Positions 11,334-22,832 of a stretch of 64,000 bases of DNA are shown here, one piece after another (position 1 is the first letter of the stretch; the number at the start of each line of letters is the position of its first letter). Source of the stretch: Perkinsus chesapeaki (taxonomy: Eukaryota > Perkinsozoa > Perkinsida > Perkinsidae); contig JAAPAO010000009.1 in assembly GCA_013115145.1 (NCBI GenBank), positions 1 to 64,000 of the forward strand, in the 5' to 3' direction. The translations under genes were made by a program, and so were the position numbers. Under the pieces are notes generated by a model. It ran no database searches. It was not told the origin of the DNA and worked only from the letters and a program-made list of their open reading frames with translations.

Positions 11334-11868
11334 ACTGCCCCCACTTATCTCGTACACTACCGTTGGTGCTCTACCCCGGTAGCCCTGTGTACACCTTCTG
11401 TACCCATCTGAGCCGAAGGCGGCGTGTGATATGCTTGTTCTTTACTACGTATATTTGTCCTCGCTTGAGGCTTTCCCTTAGCCATTGGGAGTCTTATTGC
11501 GAGTTTTTATGTACTTATCGCTTAGCTGCGATAGCCACCTCCTTCCAACGGGATTTCCTGGTTTGTTCTATCCTCCAGATTCGCTAGTGTAGAATCTGTT
11601 TCTTAGGATTTCTCCACCCGACATCAAGTCATGTTTGCATTGTTAATTTTGGGTTATCCTGCGCACAGAGACGGGTATCGTGCCATAATGGTTTTTACCA
11701 GTTTAGGCACCCTTCAGCCAGTGGTGCTTCAAGCTTGGCGATAGGCTGCGCATCATGGTCAGCATTTTGGAGATAACCCTCAGCCGTTTGTTTCTATCCA
11801 TCGAGCACCTTCCCGTCCGACCTCGTATGGGCGGTATTTCCTCTCAGTATTCTCCCTTTCTTTTTACT
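11334..11868. other. Intergenic, no gene seen
   Basis: Spacer between ZIP paralogues 3 and 4, pyrimidine-rich toward the downstream start. Short open frames without family signature. Confidence 0.5.
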
Positions 11869-13352
11869 ATGGTTCTCAATGACTCCAACGTTGGCCTGGC
11901 CTTTGGTTTAACTTGCGCAGCTGGTAAATTCGACTTTAGTTTTCCACGTTCAACTTCCCTCAGGGTTCGCCAGCGTCATCGGTGGTGTCCTCGCCTGTTT
12001 CATCAAATCCCAAGACCGTCGCTATCTTTCTGGTTGCCTTGCTCTCTCTGCCGGTGTTATGTTATTTGTCAGCTTTGTCGAAGTCTTTCCAGAAGGGACG
12101 CATCTGTGAGGCTATACGCGGCGTCTCCATCGCCTTCCTTCACCTCCCTATTTAGGTTAACCGTCGGTCCTGATCTTGAAGAGGACTTCGCCTTCATGAT
12201 CAACGTCGGTATCTTCTTCGCCGGCTGCTCTCTCTGCCTGGTGAGTTCGGCAGTCGCCAGTGCTCTTCTACTCTTGGTTGAGCTCTATACATTCGCGGTG
12301 TCTTGCTAACATCCTTAACAATTATGCAATATAATGACCGATGGTGGATGCTCATCTCCAAGCGCTCCGAGCTCTACCTGCTGGGGAATCTATCAAACAA
12401 CAACGCTCGCTGAATTTAATCTATTGCCCGAACACTCTTCGAGCTCCATATAGGGAGTCCCCATTGGGGACTGCTCCAGGGTGCTAGGACGCTGTAGCAC
12501 GATTATCGCTCATGCAGGCCATCGACATTTTGTCCTCATACCTGGTCCAGAGGAAATGTCGGAGAGCTCAACAGTCACCTTTATCTGCTGGCGAAGAAGT
12601 CCCTGGAGTATCTGCAATCTCCTCTGATGAGAGCACTACTTCCCAAGACGCAGAAGAGCAAGGTGAGATTGAAGCAGGCAAAGAGGAGATCTCCGAGGAG
12701 GTAGGCGATCTAAACTGCCAGAATCCCAACGAAGTTTGCCAGGTTCCCGTAGCTCCCGAATCCGATGAAATCGAGCACGAATCCAAACTGCACTTGATGG
12801 CGACGGCGATAATGACTGCCGGTGCACTGGCTTTGCACAACTTCCCGGAGGGCATCGTCGTGTTCCTGGCCACTGTTGAAGACCCAAGTATCGGCCTTCC
12901 GCTAGTTGTCGCTATTGGTGTCCATAACATTCCTGAAGGTAAGCATTAGTTCTATTGTACTCTGAGGAGCGCCGCCCTTCTCTGCAGGCACTGCAGTGGC
13001 GCTACCAGTCCTGGAGGCGACCGGTAGTAAGAAGCAAGCCCTCTTTTATACTTTCGTATCTGCTGTCGCGGAGCCCGTTGGGGGCATGCTTGCTTGGCTC
13101 ATACTTGGGGACATCCTCACTGACACTGCTATCGGTGTTATGTTGTCTTTAACTGCCGGAATTATGGTGAGTCGCTGCCGCGTTCGCTGGTGTCAACGCT
13201 TCACACAGCTTGTCCTTTATCAGACGTATGTGGCCGTTATTAAGCTTCAGAGGGATGCAATCAAGCACGACCCGAGCAATTGGTCCACCGGTGGCTTCCT
13301 GATCGGCATGGCTGTCATGGCCATTTCTTTGGTGCTCTTCCGAATCCCTTAA
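11869..13352 (+). CDS. ZIP-family (ZupT-like) metal ion transporter, paralogue 4
   Basis: Start ATG at 11869 (MVLNDSNVGLAFGLTCAAG). Exon 2 gives GGVLACFIKSQDRRYLSG and SAGVMLFVSFVEVFPEGTHL; exon 3 EDFAFMINVGIFFAGCSLCL. Exon 4 holds the longest loop of the set (about 110 residues, Glu/Ser/Gln-rich, with EEQGEIEAGKEEISEEVGD) before ALALHNFPEGIVVF and AIGVHNIPEG. Exon 5 has GTAVALPVLEATGSKKQALF, AVAEPVGGMLAWLILGDIL; exon 6 TYVAVIKLQRDAIKHD ending LVLFRIP plus stop at 13352. The core is near-identical in design to its neighbours while the cytosolic loop is divergent, which suggests different regulation or metal sensing. Confidence 0.9.
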
Positions 13353-14094
13353 CTCCTTACTATGTCCCCAATCCTCGTGAAATTGAGTTCTCGCCCTCCA
13401 ATAGTTGTTCATCCGGTTTGGTCTCTTATCACCGGTTCATTACCCTTGTTGGTCTCTTTTGGTGGTGGTTCGTCTGCGTTTTATCTAGCTCCTCGCAGTT
13501 GCCATCGTTACTTTAGTCCCCTTCGCACTGGCGAGGGTTTTCCCTTCTTTCCTTGAGTGACAGCAGTGGTGTGTGCCGAACGGCAACTTTTTGATGCCAT
13601 GGTCGGTTGCGTTAACAGTGGCTCATTTTCAGCAGCTGGCATACGAGAGCTCACTTCACCCTCGAAGACTCTTCTCGTTCGCGGCAGTGGAGTGTTCTGG
13701 TCTGAGTCAGCCACCCTTCTGTCTGCTCCGGCCTTGTCGAAGTAGACTGCCTTGTCCGGTCAGTTGGCGTGGAGGCGTGGACATTACTTGTAGAGCGAGT
13801 TTCGCTTTGCCTATATCGGCGATGTTAATTTGTGCAGCATCATTTGTGCGGGGGGGGGTTAGGCGATGATAGATTATTCATCAAGTGATCCAGAACACAT
13901 ACTTTATCTTTAACGGCCCATAGAGGTACCCGACGAGAAAAGCCGCGCAAGTGGTGACACCGTTGCGGTGACGCCGGTTTCGCGACGTCACGGACAGGTC
14001 CCCGAGTGCGCATCGCTCCACTTGCAGGGACTTCGGCAAGGGGCTGCTACTCTTTACTGAGTGTCGATTGTTGTCAGACATTTTACTATCAAAT
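13353..14094. other. Intergenic with a dispersed repeat and a G-run
   Basis: No gene seen. Positions of about 13475-13640 resemble about 20830-20990 (shared CGCAGTTGCCATC and TTGAGTGACA blocks among others). A homopolymer of ten G lies near 13850. Confidence 0.6.
13475..13640. repeat. Diverged dispersed repeat, copy 1
   Basis: Aligns by eye with 20830-20990: a TATCT..CTC..CGCAGTTGCCATC block, a TTTAG, then TTGAGTGACA, a GAACG..C..TTTTTG block and GTTGCGTT..AGT..CTC in the same order and spacing. No coding frame is shared. It could be a 3' flank duplicated with an ancestral gene, or an old transposon remnant. Confidence 0.55.
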
Positions 14095-15245
14095 ATGTCA
14101 CTGTCGAACTCGAATGCTGGTCTGGCTATAGGGCTAACTTGCGCTGCTGGTAAGCCCCTTGCCCCACCCCTTGCCTTCACGCTCTGACAGGTTTCGCCAC
14201 TCTACTAGGGTTCCTCATTGCCCTCATTCCGAAGATGAGTGACCCTCGCTACGTTTCCGGCACTTTAGCATTCGCAGCTGGCGTCATGGTCATGGTCAGC
14301 TTCATTGAGATTTTCCCTGAGGCGACTGAGCTGTACCGTATCGCCCTATTTCCCTTTCTGGCCTTTGCTGCCTTCTCAGATTCACTGAGGCCGGCTTCGC
14401 CGAGAACCACGCATTTATGATTAACGTGGCAATCTTTTTCTGTGGTTGTATGATCTGTTTAGTAAGCTCCATCGCTCCATTGGTTCCCCAATCCTCCATC
14501 GTTGCAGGGAATGGATCTGTCAACTAAGCTGTGGGTTTCCCGTCGCCAAACGACCACTAAAGATGCCATCATCTCTGATGCACCTATGTTCGATCCCATT
14601 GTCGTACGTTTGCCGGCGCGTTCTCTCGGCTTCAGCGAGTATCTTTAGGAAAACGGCTCCACTAGAACATCGAGCAGTCTGCTCACGACAGGTCTACTGA
14701 CGGCAGCAGCCCTAACTCTTCACAATTTTCCGGAGGGTATTGTCACCTTTCTTGGCACCCTCGAGAACGCTGACGTCGGAATCTCGTTGGCGGTTGCGAT
14801 TGGCATTCATAACATCCCCGAAGGTAGGCCCACAGTTTCATCAGGCGGCGGCGTCACCGTGGATAGCCCTCAATTGCCAGGTGTAGCCGTGGCCATGCCG
14901 ATACTAACATCTACAGGCTCCAAGATGCAAGCATTTCTGTGGACCCTAGTGTCATCTGTTGCTCAGCCAATCGGAGGTATACTAGCCTGGTTGATCCTTG
15001 GCTCCGTTCTAGGCCCTGCCTCGATTGCAACCATGATGTCTATCACAGCCGGAATAATGGTAAGTATAGCCATCGGTGAAGGTGCTGCTCCTGCGTACCC
15101 TCCATTCCCTCAGGTCTACGTTGGTATTGTTAAGCTTCAGACCGAGGCAACTATGGGCGATGCTACCCATCTCTGGTCTGGATACGGCTTCCTTATAGGA
15201 ATGGCCGTAATGGCATTGTCGCTCGTTCTCTTCAAGATCGGTTAA
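14095..15245 (+). CDS. ZIP-family (ZupT-like) metal ion transporter, paralogue 5
   Basis: Start ATG at 14095 (MSLSNSNAGLAIGLTCAAG, donor gtaagc). Then LLGFLIALIPKMSDPRYVSG and AGVMVMVSFIEIFPEATEL; EAGFAENHAFMINVAIFFCG; a short loop exon with GMDLSTKLWVSRRQTTTK; then LTTGLLTAAALTLHNFPEGI and AIGIHNIPEG. After the intron at HNIPEG: VAVAMPILTSTGSKMQAFLW, AQPIGGILAWLILGSVLG, then VYVGIVKLQTEATMGD and the final helix ending LVLFKIG plus stop at 15245. EPLGG of the other members is QPIGG here. Loop much shorter than in paralogue 4. Confidence 0.9.
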
Positions 15246-15609
15246 CCGATTGTAACTTGCACAACTGCCTCCTCCTCCTCTGCTTACTCGTCCTCCATTT
15301 GAATTTTATCACTATTCCGAACTAGTTCCCCTCCAGCACGAGGCTCATAGCCCGCTGCTCTATGAGGGTATATGAGCTGATAATGATCGTCTCGTCGCTC
15401 CATGCGTATTAAGAGCGTCCTATCTCGTCAGTTTCACCAAGCAACCTTTCTGGTCTTGAGTTCTTCCACACCCCAACATCCACTCGCTATGATACGCCTC
15501 ATCGGCATGCTTCAACTCGACACGCTCAACGTTGTTAACATCCTCCATCGCCCCCCCCCTGTGGGGCTAATCTCCCAGCTTACCTCACCAGTTCGCTGTT
15601 GATTCCTCC
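15246..15609. other. Intergenic, no gene seen
   Basis: Spacer between ZIP paralogues 5 and 6, pyrimidine-rich; no gene or motif recognised. Confidence 0.5.
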
Positions 15610-16967
15610 ATGGTCGAATGGAGCAACAATGTCGCCTTAGCCATCGGCTTGACCTGCGCGGCAGGTAACTGCAAATATATCGTCTCTGATTGGAACTAGT
15701 CATCATGCAGGTCTCGCCTCGGTGATTGGATTCCTATTCGCATTCTTGCCCAAAGCAGGCACCCCCCAGTTCCTCGCTGGCTTCCTCGCTCTCTCTGCTG
15801 GAGTTATGACGTTTGTTAGCCTCGTTGAGATCTTCAGCGAAGCCGTTCACATGTAAGCTCCCTTCAGAGAGCCTACCTGAGAAGGACCCGCTGGAAAATT
15901 CTTGCAAGCTTGTGTCAAAGCTGTCCCTTGTTGATTGAGGACCAGCATGCGAAAACGTGGTGTAGATTGTTGTACGCTTGCTCGAGTTCGACTGTCTTGT
16001 CCATGGTGGTGACTTTGTAAATCACTCGGTCTGTCTTTGATATCCTTTCAATCATTCTGGGTCCATTCAGGCTTGGCGAATCCGGCTACACGGAGGAGCA
16101 TGCGACCAACATTACTATTGGTATCTTCTTTGCTGGCGTCCTCATCACTTTGGTATCGTTGAACACCTGCTTTGAGAATTCCCTTCGTACCCGCCTTCGC
16201 AGGTTCTAGACCTTGTCAGCCACTTTATCACTAGACACAAGGCAGCGCACAGCTCCACAATGGGCAGCCTCGAGGAGGGAGGGAGTCAGTCAACGATCGA
16301 CCCGTGTAATGCCGTACCTTTACAGGAGATGGCGAGCACTGCAGTCAGTTGTTTCACTGCTATCTACTCGCTCAATCGCATCATCTTCAGCAAGTGGTTC
16401 CGACGTGTCCCGCCCCGAACTCCGAAAGCCTCAAGAAGACTGGCATTCTCACCGCCGTAGCAGTTTGCCTCCACAACTTCCCCGAGGGAATTGCTACCTT
16501 CCTGGCGACTCTGGAGAACCCAGAGGCCGGCATCGCTCTGGCAATTGCAATTGGCATTCACAACATACCTGAGGGTACGGCCATCGGCTCATCCACGCGA
16601 ACCTTCCTACTGCCAGGTATCGCCATCGCAATTCCTGTCTACAGGGCGACCAACAGCAAACTTCAAGCATTTTTGTACACATTCGTTGCCGGAATAGCCG
16701 AGCCGATCGGTGGCATTCTGGCATGGCTAATCCTTGCTGACGTCATCGGCCCAGCTGTCATTGCTGTTATGTTGGCCTTAACCGCTGGAATCATGGTCAG
16801 CAATCGTCGCGTCGCTCACTTGGATCCCCTCTGTTCAGGTATACGTTGCCATCCTAAAGTTGCAGGCCCAAGCGGTTTTACACGACCCGAGCAACTTGTG
16901 GGCAGGCAACGGGTTCCTTTTCGGTATGGCCGTTATGGCTCTATCTCTTGTATTTTTCAACATCTAG
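15610..16967 (+). CDS. ZIP-family (ZupT-like) metal ion transporter, paralogue 6
   Basis: Start ATG at 15610 (MVEWSNNVALAIGLTCAAG). Then LASVIGFLFAFLPKAGTPQ, SAGVMTFVSLVEIFSEAVHM, EEHATNITIGIFFAGVLITL, a loop exon DLVSHFITRHKAAHSSTMGS, and an exon with NSESLKKTGILTAVAVCLHN followed by FPEGIATF and AIGIHNIPEG. A 43-nt intron (gtacgg...tgccag) happens to stay open but interrupts HNIPEG from GIAIAIPVYRATNSKLQAF. The rest reads AGIAEPIGGILAWLILADVI and a last exon VYVAILKLQAQAV ending LVFFNI plus stop at 16967. Here GS in the ATGSK block is replaced by NS. Confidence 0.9.
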
Positions 16968-17223
16968 TAGTGAGGCCTCTACTATCGAAACCCCGCTGCG
17001 GTTTACCTTGTCTAGTAGACGATGCCTAAGGTCAGATATCGATGGCAAAATGCCGTTATATTCACCTTGTGTCTATTACCATGGATACTTTGTTATCGGT
17101 TTATAGGCCACCAATGTGACCTCTTCGGATCTAAGAGAAGTCAGACCCTTATCGTCTTTATTGACATCCTCAGTCATTCCGTTTTTTGCGCAGTCAATGC
17201 AGGGAGCAGGTGATAGAATTAAT

Positions 17224-20200
17224 ATGTCATTTTTCCCCGGACAAGCCAGCAGCCCGTACGAGTACACTCTTGGCAATACCTCAACCTCAGCGCAGCACAG
17301 CGGTACTACCGCAAACACTAACGACAATCAGCATGATGTGAGCGACACACCGGAGTTGAATCGTTTGGATTCCGATCCTTTGCAAATGTGTCGGAAATTG
17401 GCCATTCCCCTAAGTGTCTTCGACATGGTCAAATTGGCTGATTTGCAGGTCAGTGGACGGCACCGGTTCCGCTACTTTCGCCGGCCACTCGTTGGAGGTA
17501 CCGGTATGGTTCCTCTTGTCGCAACGTGAGAGGTGTGTATCCCATCCTACTGTGCACTCTTCAACATAAGATACCCCTCGTTCACGGAGGTCAGAGGTCC
17601 GCAACGGCCTACTGAGAACTCCACTACCCACGGAAACGCCTTGGTGAGGGACCAACGGTGACCCGCAGCGGCTCAAGCTGATTGCCCTTTACAGGACACA
17701 AGCCATGTGGCTGCGTCCACTACTGACGGCAAACGGGAGGTCTTCACCCAATCAGACTTCCGCGAAAGCGATATCCAAACCGTGAGAGCTCCGAAGCTCT
17801 TGCCTGGAGAGAGTGCGATTTCAGGACCCTTTCTCGCCGATGATCGCCCCAGATGGCGCACCAGTGCCTCCGAACCTGCTCGAACTATCCGGCTTGACGT
17901 TCCGTGACGGGTTGCTCCTCGGTGAGAAAGCGGTACGTGCGACGCATTCCCTAGGCTACCTCCACCGATACGATAGGTGCTGCTAGTGGAGAGGATGAAG
18001 GAGAGAAAGGCGGCCGAAGAGTCACTGCCAGAGGGTGAGGCAATTCCGCATTTCACGGTGGAAGCATTCCCGTCGCAGGGTCCGATTTCGAGTCGCTGGC
18101 CATTCGAGCGCAAATGATAGAAGACATGGAGCTGAAGGAATTGAAGAGGAAAGATGAAGAGATCACCCAAATGCAAGTGCGGTGTACCATCGCCTGTCGA
18201 GCTGGAATGATGAGATTGTCTACAGGAGCGAAGAGTAGAGCTGCTACGGCAGGCCTTGCAGAACCTGCGGAAAGAGCACGAGGCGACAACGGAGGAGCGT
18301 AAAGAGCGGCTGGTCTCCAGGCTCACCGACGTATTGCTGACTTGGTTCCATTCAACCTTCTCGAACTGGAGATACTAGTAGTCGCCCCGTCTATTCACAG
18401 GTTAAGGACAGGAAGCTTTCTGAGCTAGCCAATCACAGAATGAGGGCAGTTAGACGCGGCGAACGTGATAGAGTCAAAGTTGTGAGGACTAATGAAGGAC
18501 GCCATCGCCGCTTGGTTCCGAAATGGTCCGACAGGTGAAGGAACTAGTCCGGCTCGGACGAGGAGAGCCACCGACAGACAGACATCTCCAGGCCCATACT
18601 GAACCAGCCTCGAACCTCTATGCCCCAATCACAAGAGAAGGCTGTGTGGGTCCTCCCCTAGGTGCCTGGTAGCACGTGCCACCCCTCACAGGTACCGTTG
18701 AGGTTGACAGGGAAAATGGACATACAGCCAGCAGCGTTGAAGAGCCTAAAGGGTATCGTCCAGCTTGAGAAAGAGTTGGAAGGAGAGATGCAGCCTGAGC
18801 CAAAAAGTGGGAGTGGGGCGCGCTGAGCCCTGAGCCCTGCTCAGTTACGTGTATCCCACCGGGGCAGAACGCTAGGCGATGGGAGGCCACAAGTAGACAA
18901 AATCGCATTAGCTTGACCATGGACCTTGCTTAGAGTCCATCTTGAAGGACGCCATGGCTCAGGCGAAGGCAGATCTGGATGCTGCGACATCTAAGGAGAG
19001 AAAGACAGCTACAGAGCCCGGCCATCAGCAAGGTGGTGGAGCTTGAGAACGTGCTGCACTTAGACGTGCCTCTCGACAGGCTCGACCGTTGCAGACCATG
19101 GCCAGCGGGAGAGAGTACGCGATGAGGAGGTGGAGCAGGTTAGCCTGCGCTTAACTGGTGAAATTTCGGACTCGGCGTCATGGGGACGAGGGGAAGTGTC
19201 AGGGTCGCCAGAATCAGAAGAGACAGTGGCAGCGGTGGTTCTACTGACGAGGGTCTTACGCGGACGCGCTATACAGAACGAGATGCTCAGGGGCGTGGCA
19301 AAACGAGCCGCTCTGATCGAGGTTAATCTCAAGCCGTTCCAACTCACCGCTCACGCCGTCATCAGGAGCTTCGCGCTTGTGAAAGCTGGGTGGGCACCCC
19401 TGGTGGATCGGATTCTGAGGCTGTCACGGATGGTAAGCACTTGGCGCTGACGTCTGGAACATCTGAAGCTAGCAGGTCTCCCAGCCGAGTTGCTACAAGA
19501 GGGACTTATCTCTTCTCTAATCGGCAGCACTGTGGGAGTCACTCTCGACAAGCTCAGCAAGGAGCTACTGAAGGCGAAGGTGCTCCTCACCTGGGCAGTT
19601 ACCAGTGGGAGCAATTACGCTTCAGGAGGAGCGTCGAATTGCGGCTATGGCGTGGCTGGCTAATCGCGAGCGGCGATTGCGGCAAGTAAAGGAGTCGGGA
19701 ATGCGCCAGGCTGAGGAGCGCATAAGAGCCAGGGAAGATACTGCCTACCAAAATGTCGTGACGCTTGTTCAATTCGTGCTAACGTTGCATCCCAGCTCGC
19801 ACGAGGCAATCAGCAAGCTGCTGACTCCTATTTAAGCGCGATTCTCGACTTAACGGTTGGCGAACAAAGCCGAGAGGCCGCTTTGCAAGAGGTTAAGGCT
19901 TGTACAGACAGCCTCAACAGAGTGAGGTGTATTCATTTGAGCGCAGCCATTACGAACAACTGTCAGGTTATGGATAGTTTTGCGGCGCGTGAAGGAGAGA
20001 CATCTCAGGAGGACCAAGCAAATGTGGTGAAGGACCTCATTAACTGGTACCGTGTCTTTTGGCGAGGACTCAGCGGAAGTTGGATAACGACATCAGTTTC
20101 CTCTTTCCGACGGTTGAACGTTCCCGAGTCACCGAGCAGCTCCGCGTACAAGAGAAACGGTTCGTTCATGCTGCAAACAAGACGTTTCATGGGACAACTG

Positions 20201-20291
20201 CAAGTGTAGAGGAACATTTCGAGACGCCAAAGGTGACGAATCCTCCACTTCGCGTTATTTGTCCCTACAGGCCCTAACATCCATCGAGTGA
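17224..20291 (+). CDS. CFAP91: CFAP91 (MAATS1/FAP91), axonemal protein
   Basis: Multi-exon gene starting MSFFPGQASSPYEYTLGN. Spliced exons reproduce the CFAP91 domain in order: KREVFTQSDFRESDIQT joined to DPFSPMIAPDGAP; LLELSGLTFRDGLLLG; VLLVERMKERKAAEESLPEG; LAIRAQMIEDMELKELKRKD; ERRVELLRQALQNLRKEHEA; VKDRKLSELANHRMRAVRRG. Downstream come coiled-coil exons, ERRIAAMAWLANRERRLRQV, RQAEERIRAREDTAYQNVV, QQAADSYLSAILDLTVGEQS, FLFPTVERSRVTEQLRVQEK and RFVHAANKTFHGTTASVEEH, matching the family C-terminus. A last 42-nt intron gives an ending FETPKALTSIE at 20291; an unspliced ending near 20277 is possible. The family's role is in the calmodulin- and spoke-associated complex/radial spoke base of motile axonemes, so the organism has or had flagella. 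Exons between 18350 and 19600 are only partly resolved. Confidence 0.85.
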
Positions 20292-21842
20292 CCAATTCCC
20301 AGCATGCTACCTGTTGTATCCCACACTCATTCACCCTGTCTATTCGCTGCGTTAATGAGTCACATTTATGAGATTTTGGAAGCACTACGATTTATACAAA
20401 CGGATACCACAACAAACCTGTCGAATGCTTTTCTCATTCACAATCTCACAAGCGTTGTCTCCGCTAGTGCATGAGCACGCGAAGCTAATAATACAACCTT
20501 TGTTGGACTGGTAGTACCAATTTTATACCAGACTGCAATCGCAAGCTTATCATTCTCGCTATGCCGGCGACTTCATCAGCTGTGAGCCACCACTGGGATT
20601 CACACCACTGCACGGTGCATTATGCGTTATACGCCTATACATCAACTAGGAGTATGCTACTGCTCTTATTATAAGCTCTACGAACAAGGCATGTGGTCTA
20701 CTCAGTAGACTCTACTGAGCACGGGCGCCGTGCGTGGTTTCAGATGCTGCGGCGTCGCTGCGCATCGGGGGTTAACTCGGTATTAACGAGCCGCTAACAT
20801 CTATTGGCCGCCTCTGCTGACGTTCTCCCGCGTTATCTCAAACTCCACGCAGTTGCCATCACTGCTTTAGATTATGCGCTGCACCGTCCATGGTTTTTTG
20901 AGTGACACTTGTGCGTGCTGAACGTCGAGTTTTTGGCTCCTTGTGTAGTTGCGTTGATAGTCTCTCCATGGAGTTTCCTGGCTACTCTCCTTGCTAAACC
21001 CTTCTGGCTTAGCCCAAGCGGCTTGTGGTTGCCCAGCTTGGTCTTAGAAGAATTCGTAGTGGTAGCAGACTCTGCTTAGCAGAGCCTTGTGGGAGAGACC
21101 AACTGCCTCAGTGTCTGCGGTGACATTGTCTTTTCAGTTAGGGAAGCTCCTTGCCTGTGGGAATAAGGTTGAGTAGCTCGGTTACGTGGTTCCAGTTAAT
21201 ACTATATAACTCAATAACATCACTGCAATCAAGTGACAAAGAAAAGCATTTGGACACTGCACGTCAAGTTGACGTTGCCGTTGAATAAGACGGTTACTTG
21301 ACCACCACTCCATACCAATGAGGCAACCATGTATAACCAAGACGGAGCTTCAAGAGATGTGTAAAAGGGATTATCATTGCCGCAGAGAATATTCGCTCTC
21401 ATCAAAATCTTGCCAACGTAGTCTGGACTGCTGGAGCATTTGTAAGTTATAGGCATTTCAAAACACCAACGCAAAAATACCCAACATTCCTCGCTGTAAA
21501 AGCTTCCTCTATGGGGGACCATGATTTTACAGACGAAGACTTATGCCCGCCCTATGCAGCATTGAAGAGATTAAGATGCCCTTGTTACGCTGAACTCTAA
21601 ATGACCAGCAGTATCTTTAACCTGTTGGAAATGACGTCGTACCGCACATAGGCTACGTGACACACAGATAAATACATAGTGACATATGTATCGCATATAT
21701 GTACTAGTACATAGTAGACAGATGCCAAAGGTAACACAAAAAGAAGTTGTCCCAAGTTGGGACTCCCAACAGCTGTCCGACCACTTCAGGTGGTCTACTC
21801 GAAAGTGAAATTACGGAGTGGTTGTGTTCGGAGAATGTTGTT
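20292..21842. other. Intergenic, no gene supported
   Basis: Between CFAP91 and the gamma-glutamyl hydrolase gene. It holds copy 2 of a dispersed repeat (about 20830-20990). A minus-strand open frame at 21229-21522 has no recognisable family and no good start, so it is not called. An AT-rich palindromic patch lies near 21660-21710. Confidence 0.6.
20830..20990. repeat. Diverged dispersed repeat, copy 2
   Basis: Partner of the block at 13475-13640, with the same ordered islands of identity. Unlike copy 1 it is not next to a ZIP gene. Confidence 0.55.
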
Positions 21843-22832
21843 TTACACAACCGGACTATAAGATGAGATATTGTAGAGGCAGAAGCCTTGAATAAGCGCA
21901 GCATCTGTCGGGCATCGGAAGGTATCTTTACGAAAGAAAGCCTTAGATAGTGCGGTAGAGTCTTTGAATCTATGAGGCTTGTCGCGGAATACCTTCCCGA
22001 TAAAAAGCACCACTGAGTTGGCAACAAGGACTGATTCCGCCGTCTTAGCTAAGGCTTTCATTAGGGCAGGATGCCAAACATAGCTGACCATCTCTGGGTG
22101 GAATTCGACGCTGTACATAGGCGCCCTTCCCAGCCTCGACTCCATACTGGCGGAGAAGATTTTGTGATTGACGGGATCCTCGCTGGTGCTGGTCATCTTG
22201 AACTGTTTACGGAGTTCTTTGTGTATCTTCCACATTTCCGGTGGAACTCCGTTAGAGTGGATATTAGCAGTTACGTTCTGGGTCTCCAATATCTTTCTCA
22301 CAGCTCGGGGTAAGGACTTTAACATCTCTCCTCCCGCCTTAACAAATTTTATAGGAAGGGCAACATTGTTGGTGGTGTAGTTTCCCTCTGAAATAGCCTC
22401 GTGGGTTCCGGCGGCCAGAAGAGCAAGAAGCTGATGACCTTGACAAATACCAAAAATAGGGAAGGGGTCCTTCTTAGCATACCTGTCAACAGCATAGTCG
22501 TAGATCACTTTGGCCGCATCGACGTATGGATGACCGAAACGGAGGTCCTGATCGAGGCTACCCCCAGTGAATAGAACACCACTTATACTAGCTAGGAGGG
22601 ACTTTAGGTTAGGATCCTGGTAATGAAGAGGGATAGCTTGTATACCAGCACTTTCAAGATATTTCACATTATATTCTAGAATATAGGGGTGAGGTACGTA
22701 CTTAGTAGGAGGGTGAGCAAGTATACCAACCACTGGGCTTCGAGGGAAATCACCTTGCAGACCACGAAGTCCGATATGACCAGCTACAGGGATAGCAATG
22801 ATACAAAGATTTATCAATAGATGAGCCAGCAT
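21843..22832 (-). CDS. Secreted gamma-glutamyl hydrolase (class I GATase-like, C26)
   Basis: Single exon, 329 residues, ATG at 22832. A hydrophobic N-terminus (MLAHLLINLCIIAIPVAG) looks like a signal peptide. Family motifs follow: PVVGILAHPPTKY, GVLFTGGSLDQDL, the nucleophile elbow FGICQGHQLL (catalytic Cys), and MYSVEFHPEMVSYVWHP (catalytic His). Gamma-glutamyl hydrolases remove the poly-gamma-glutamate tail of folates in lysosome/vacuole or outside the cell. Potential N-glycosylation sites NYTT, NVTA and NISS fit the secretory route. Length matches the family. The lack of introns is unlike most genes here. Substrate is inferred from family only. Confidence 0.88.
   Translation of the reverse strand: MLAHLLINLCIIAIPVAGHIGLRGLQGDFPRSPVVGILAHPPTKYVPHPYILEYNVKYLESAGIQAIPLHYQDPNLKSLLASISGVLFTGGSLDQDLRFGHPYVDAAKVIYDYAVDRYAKKDPFPIFGICQGHQLLALLAAGTHEAISEGNYTTNNVALPIKFVKAGGEMLKSLPRAVRKILETQNVTANIHSNGVPPEMWKIHKELRKQFKMTSTSEDPVNHKIFSASMESRLGRAPMYSVEFHPEMVSYVWHPALMKALAKTAESVLVANSVVLFIGKVFRDKPHRFKDSTALSKAFFRKDTFRCPTDAALIQGFCLYNISSYSPVV

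Noticed and set aside
21229-21522. 97-codon minus open frame downstream of the gamma-glutamyl hydrolase gene
   Set aside because: No motif, no convincing start codon, no flanking exon of the same gene.
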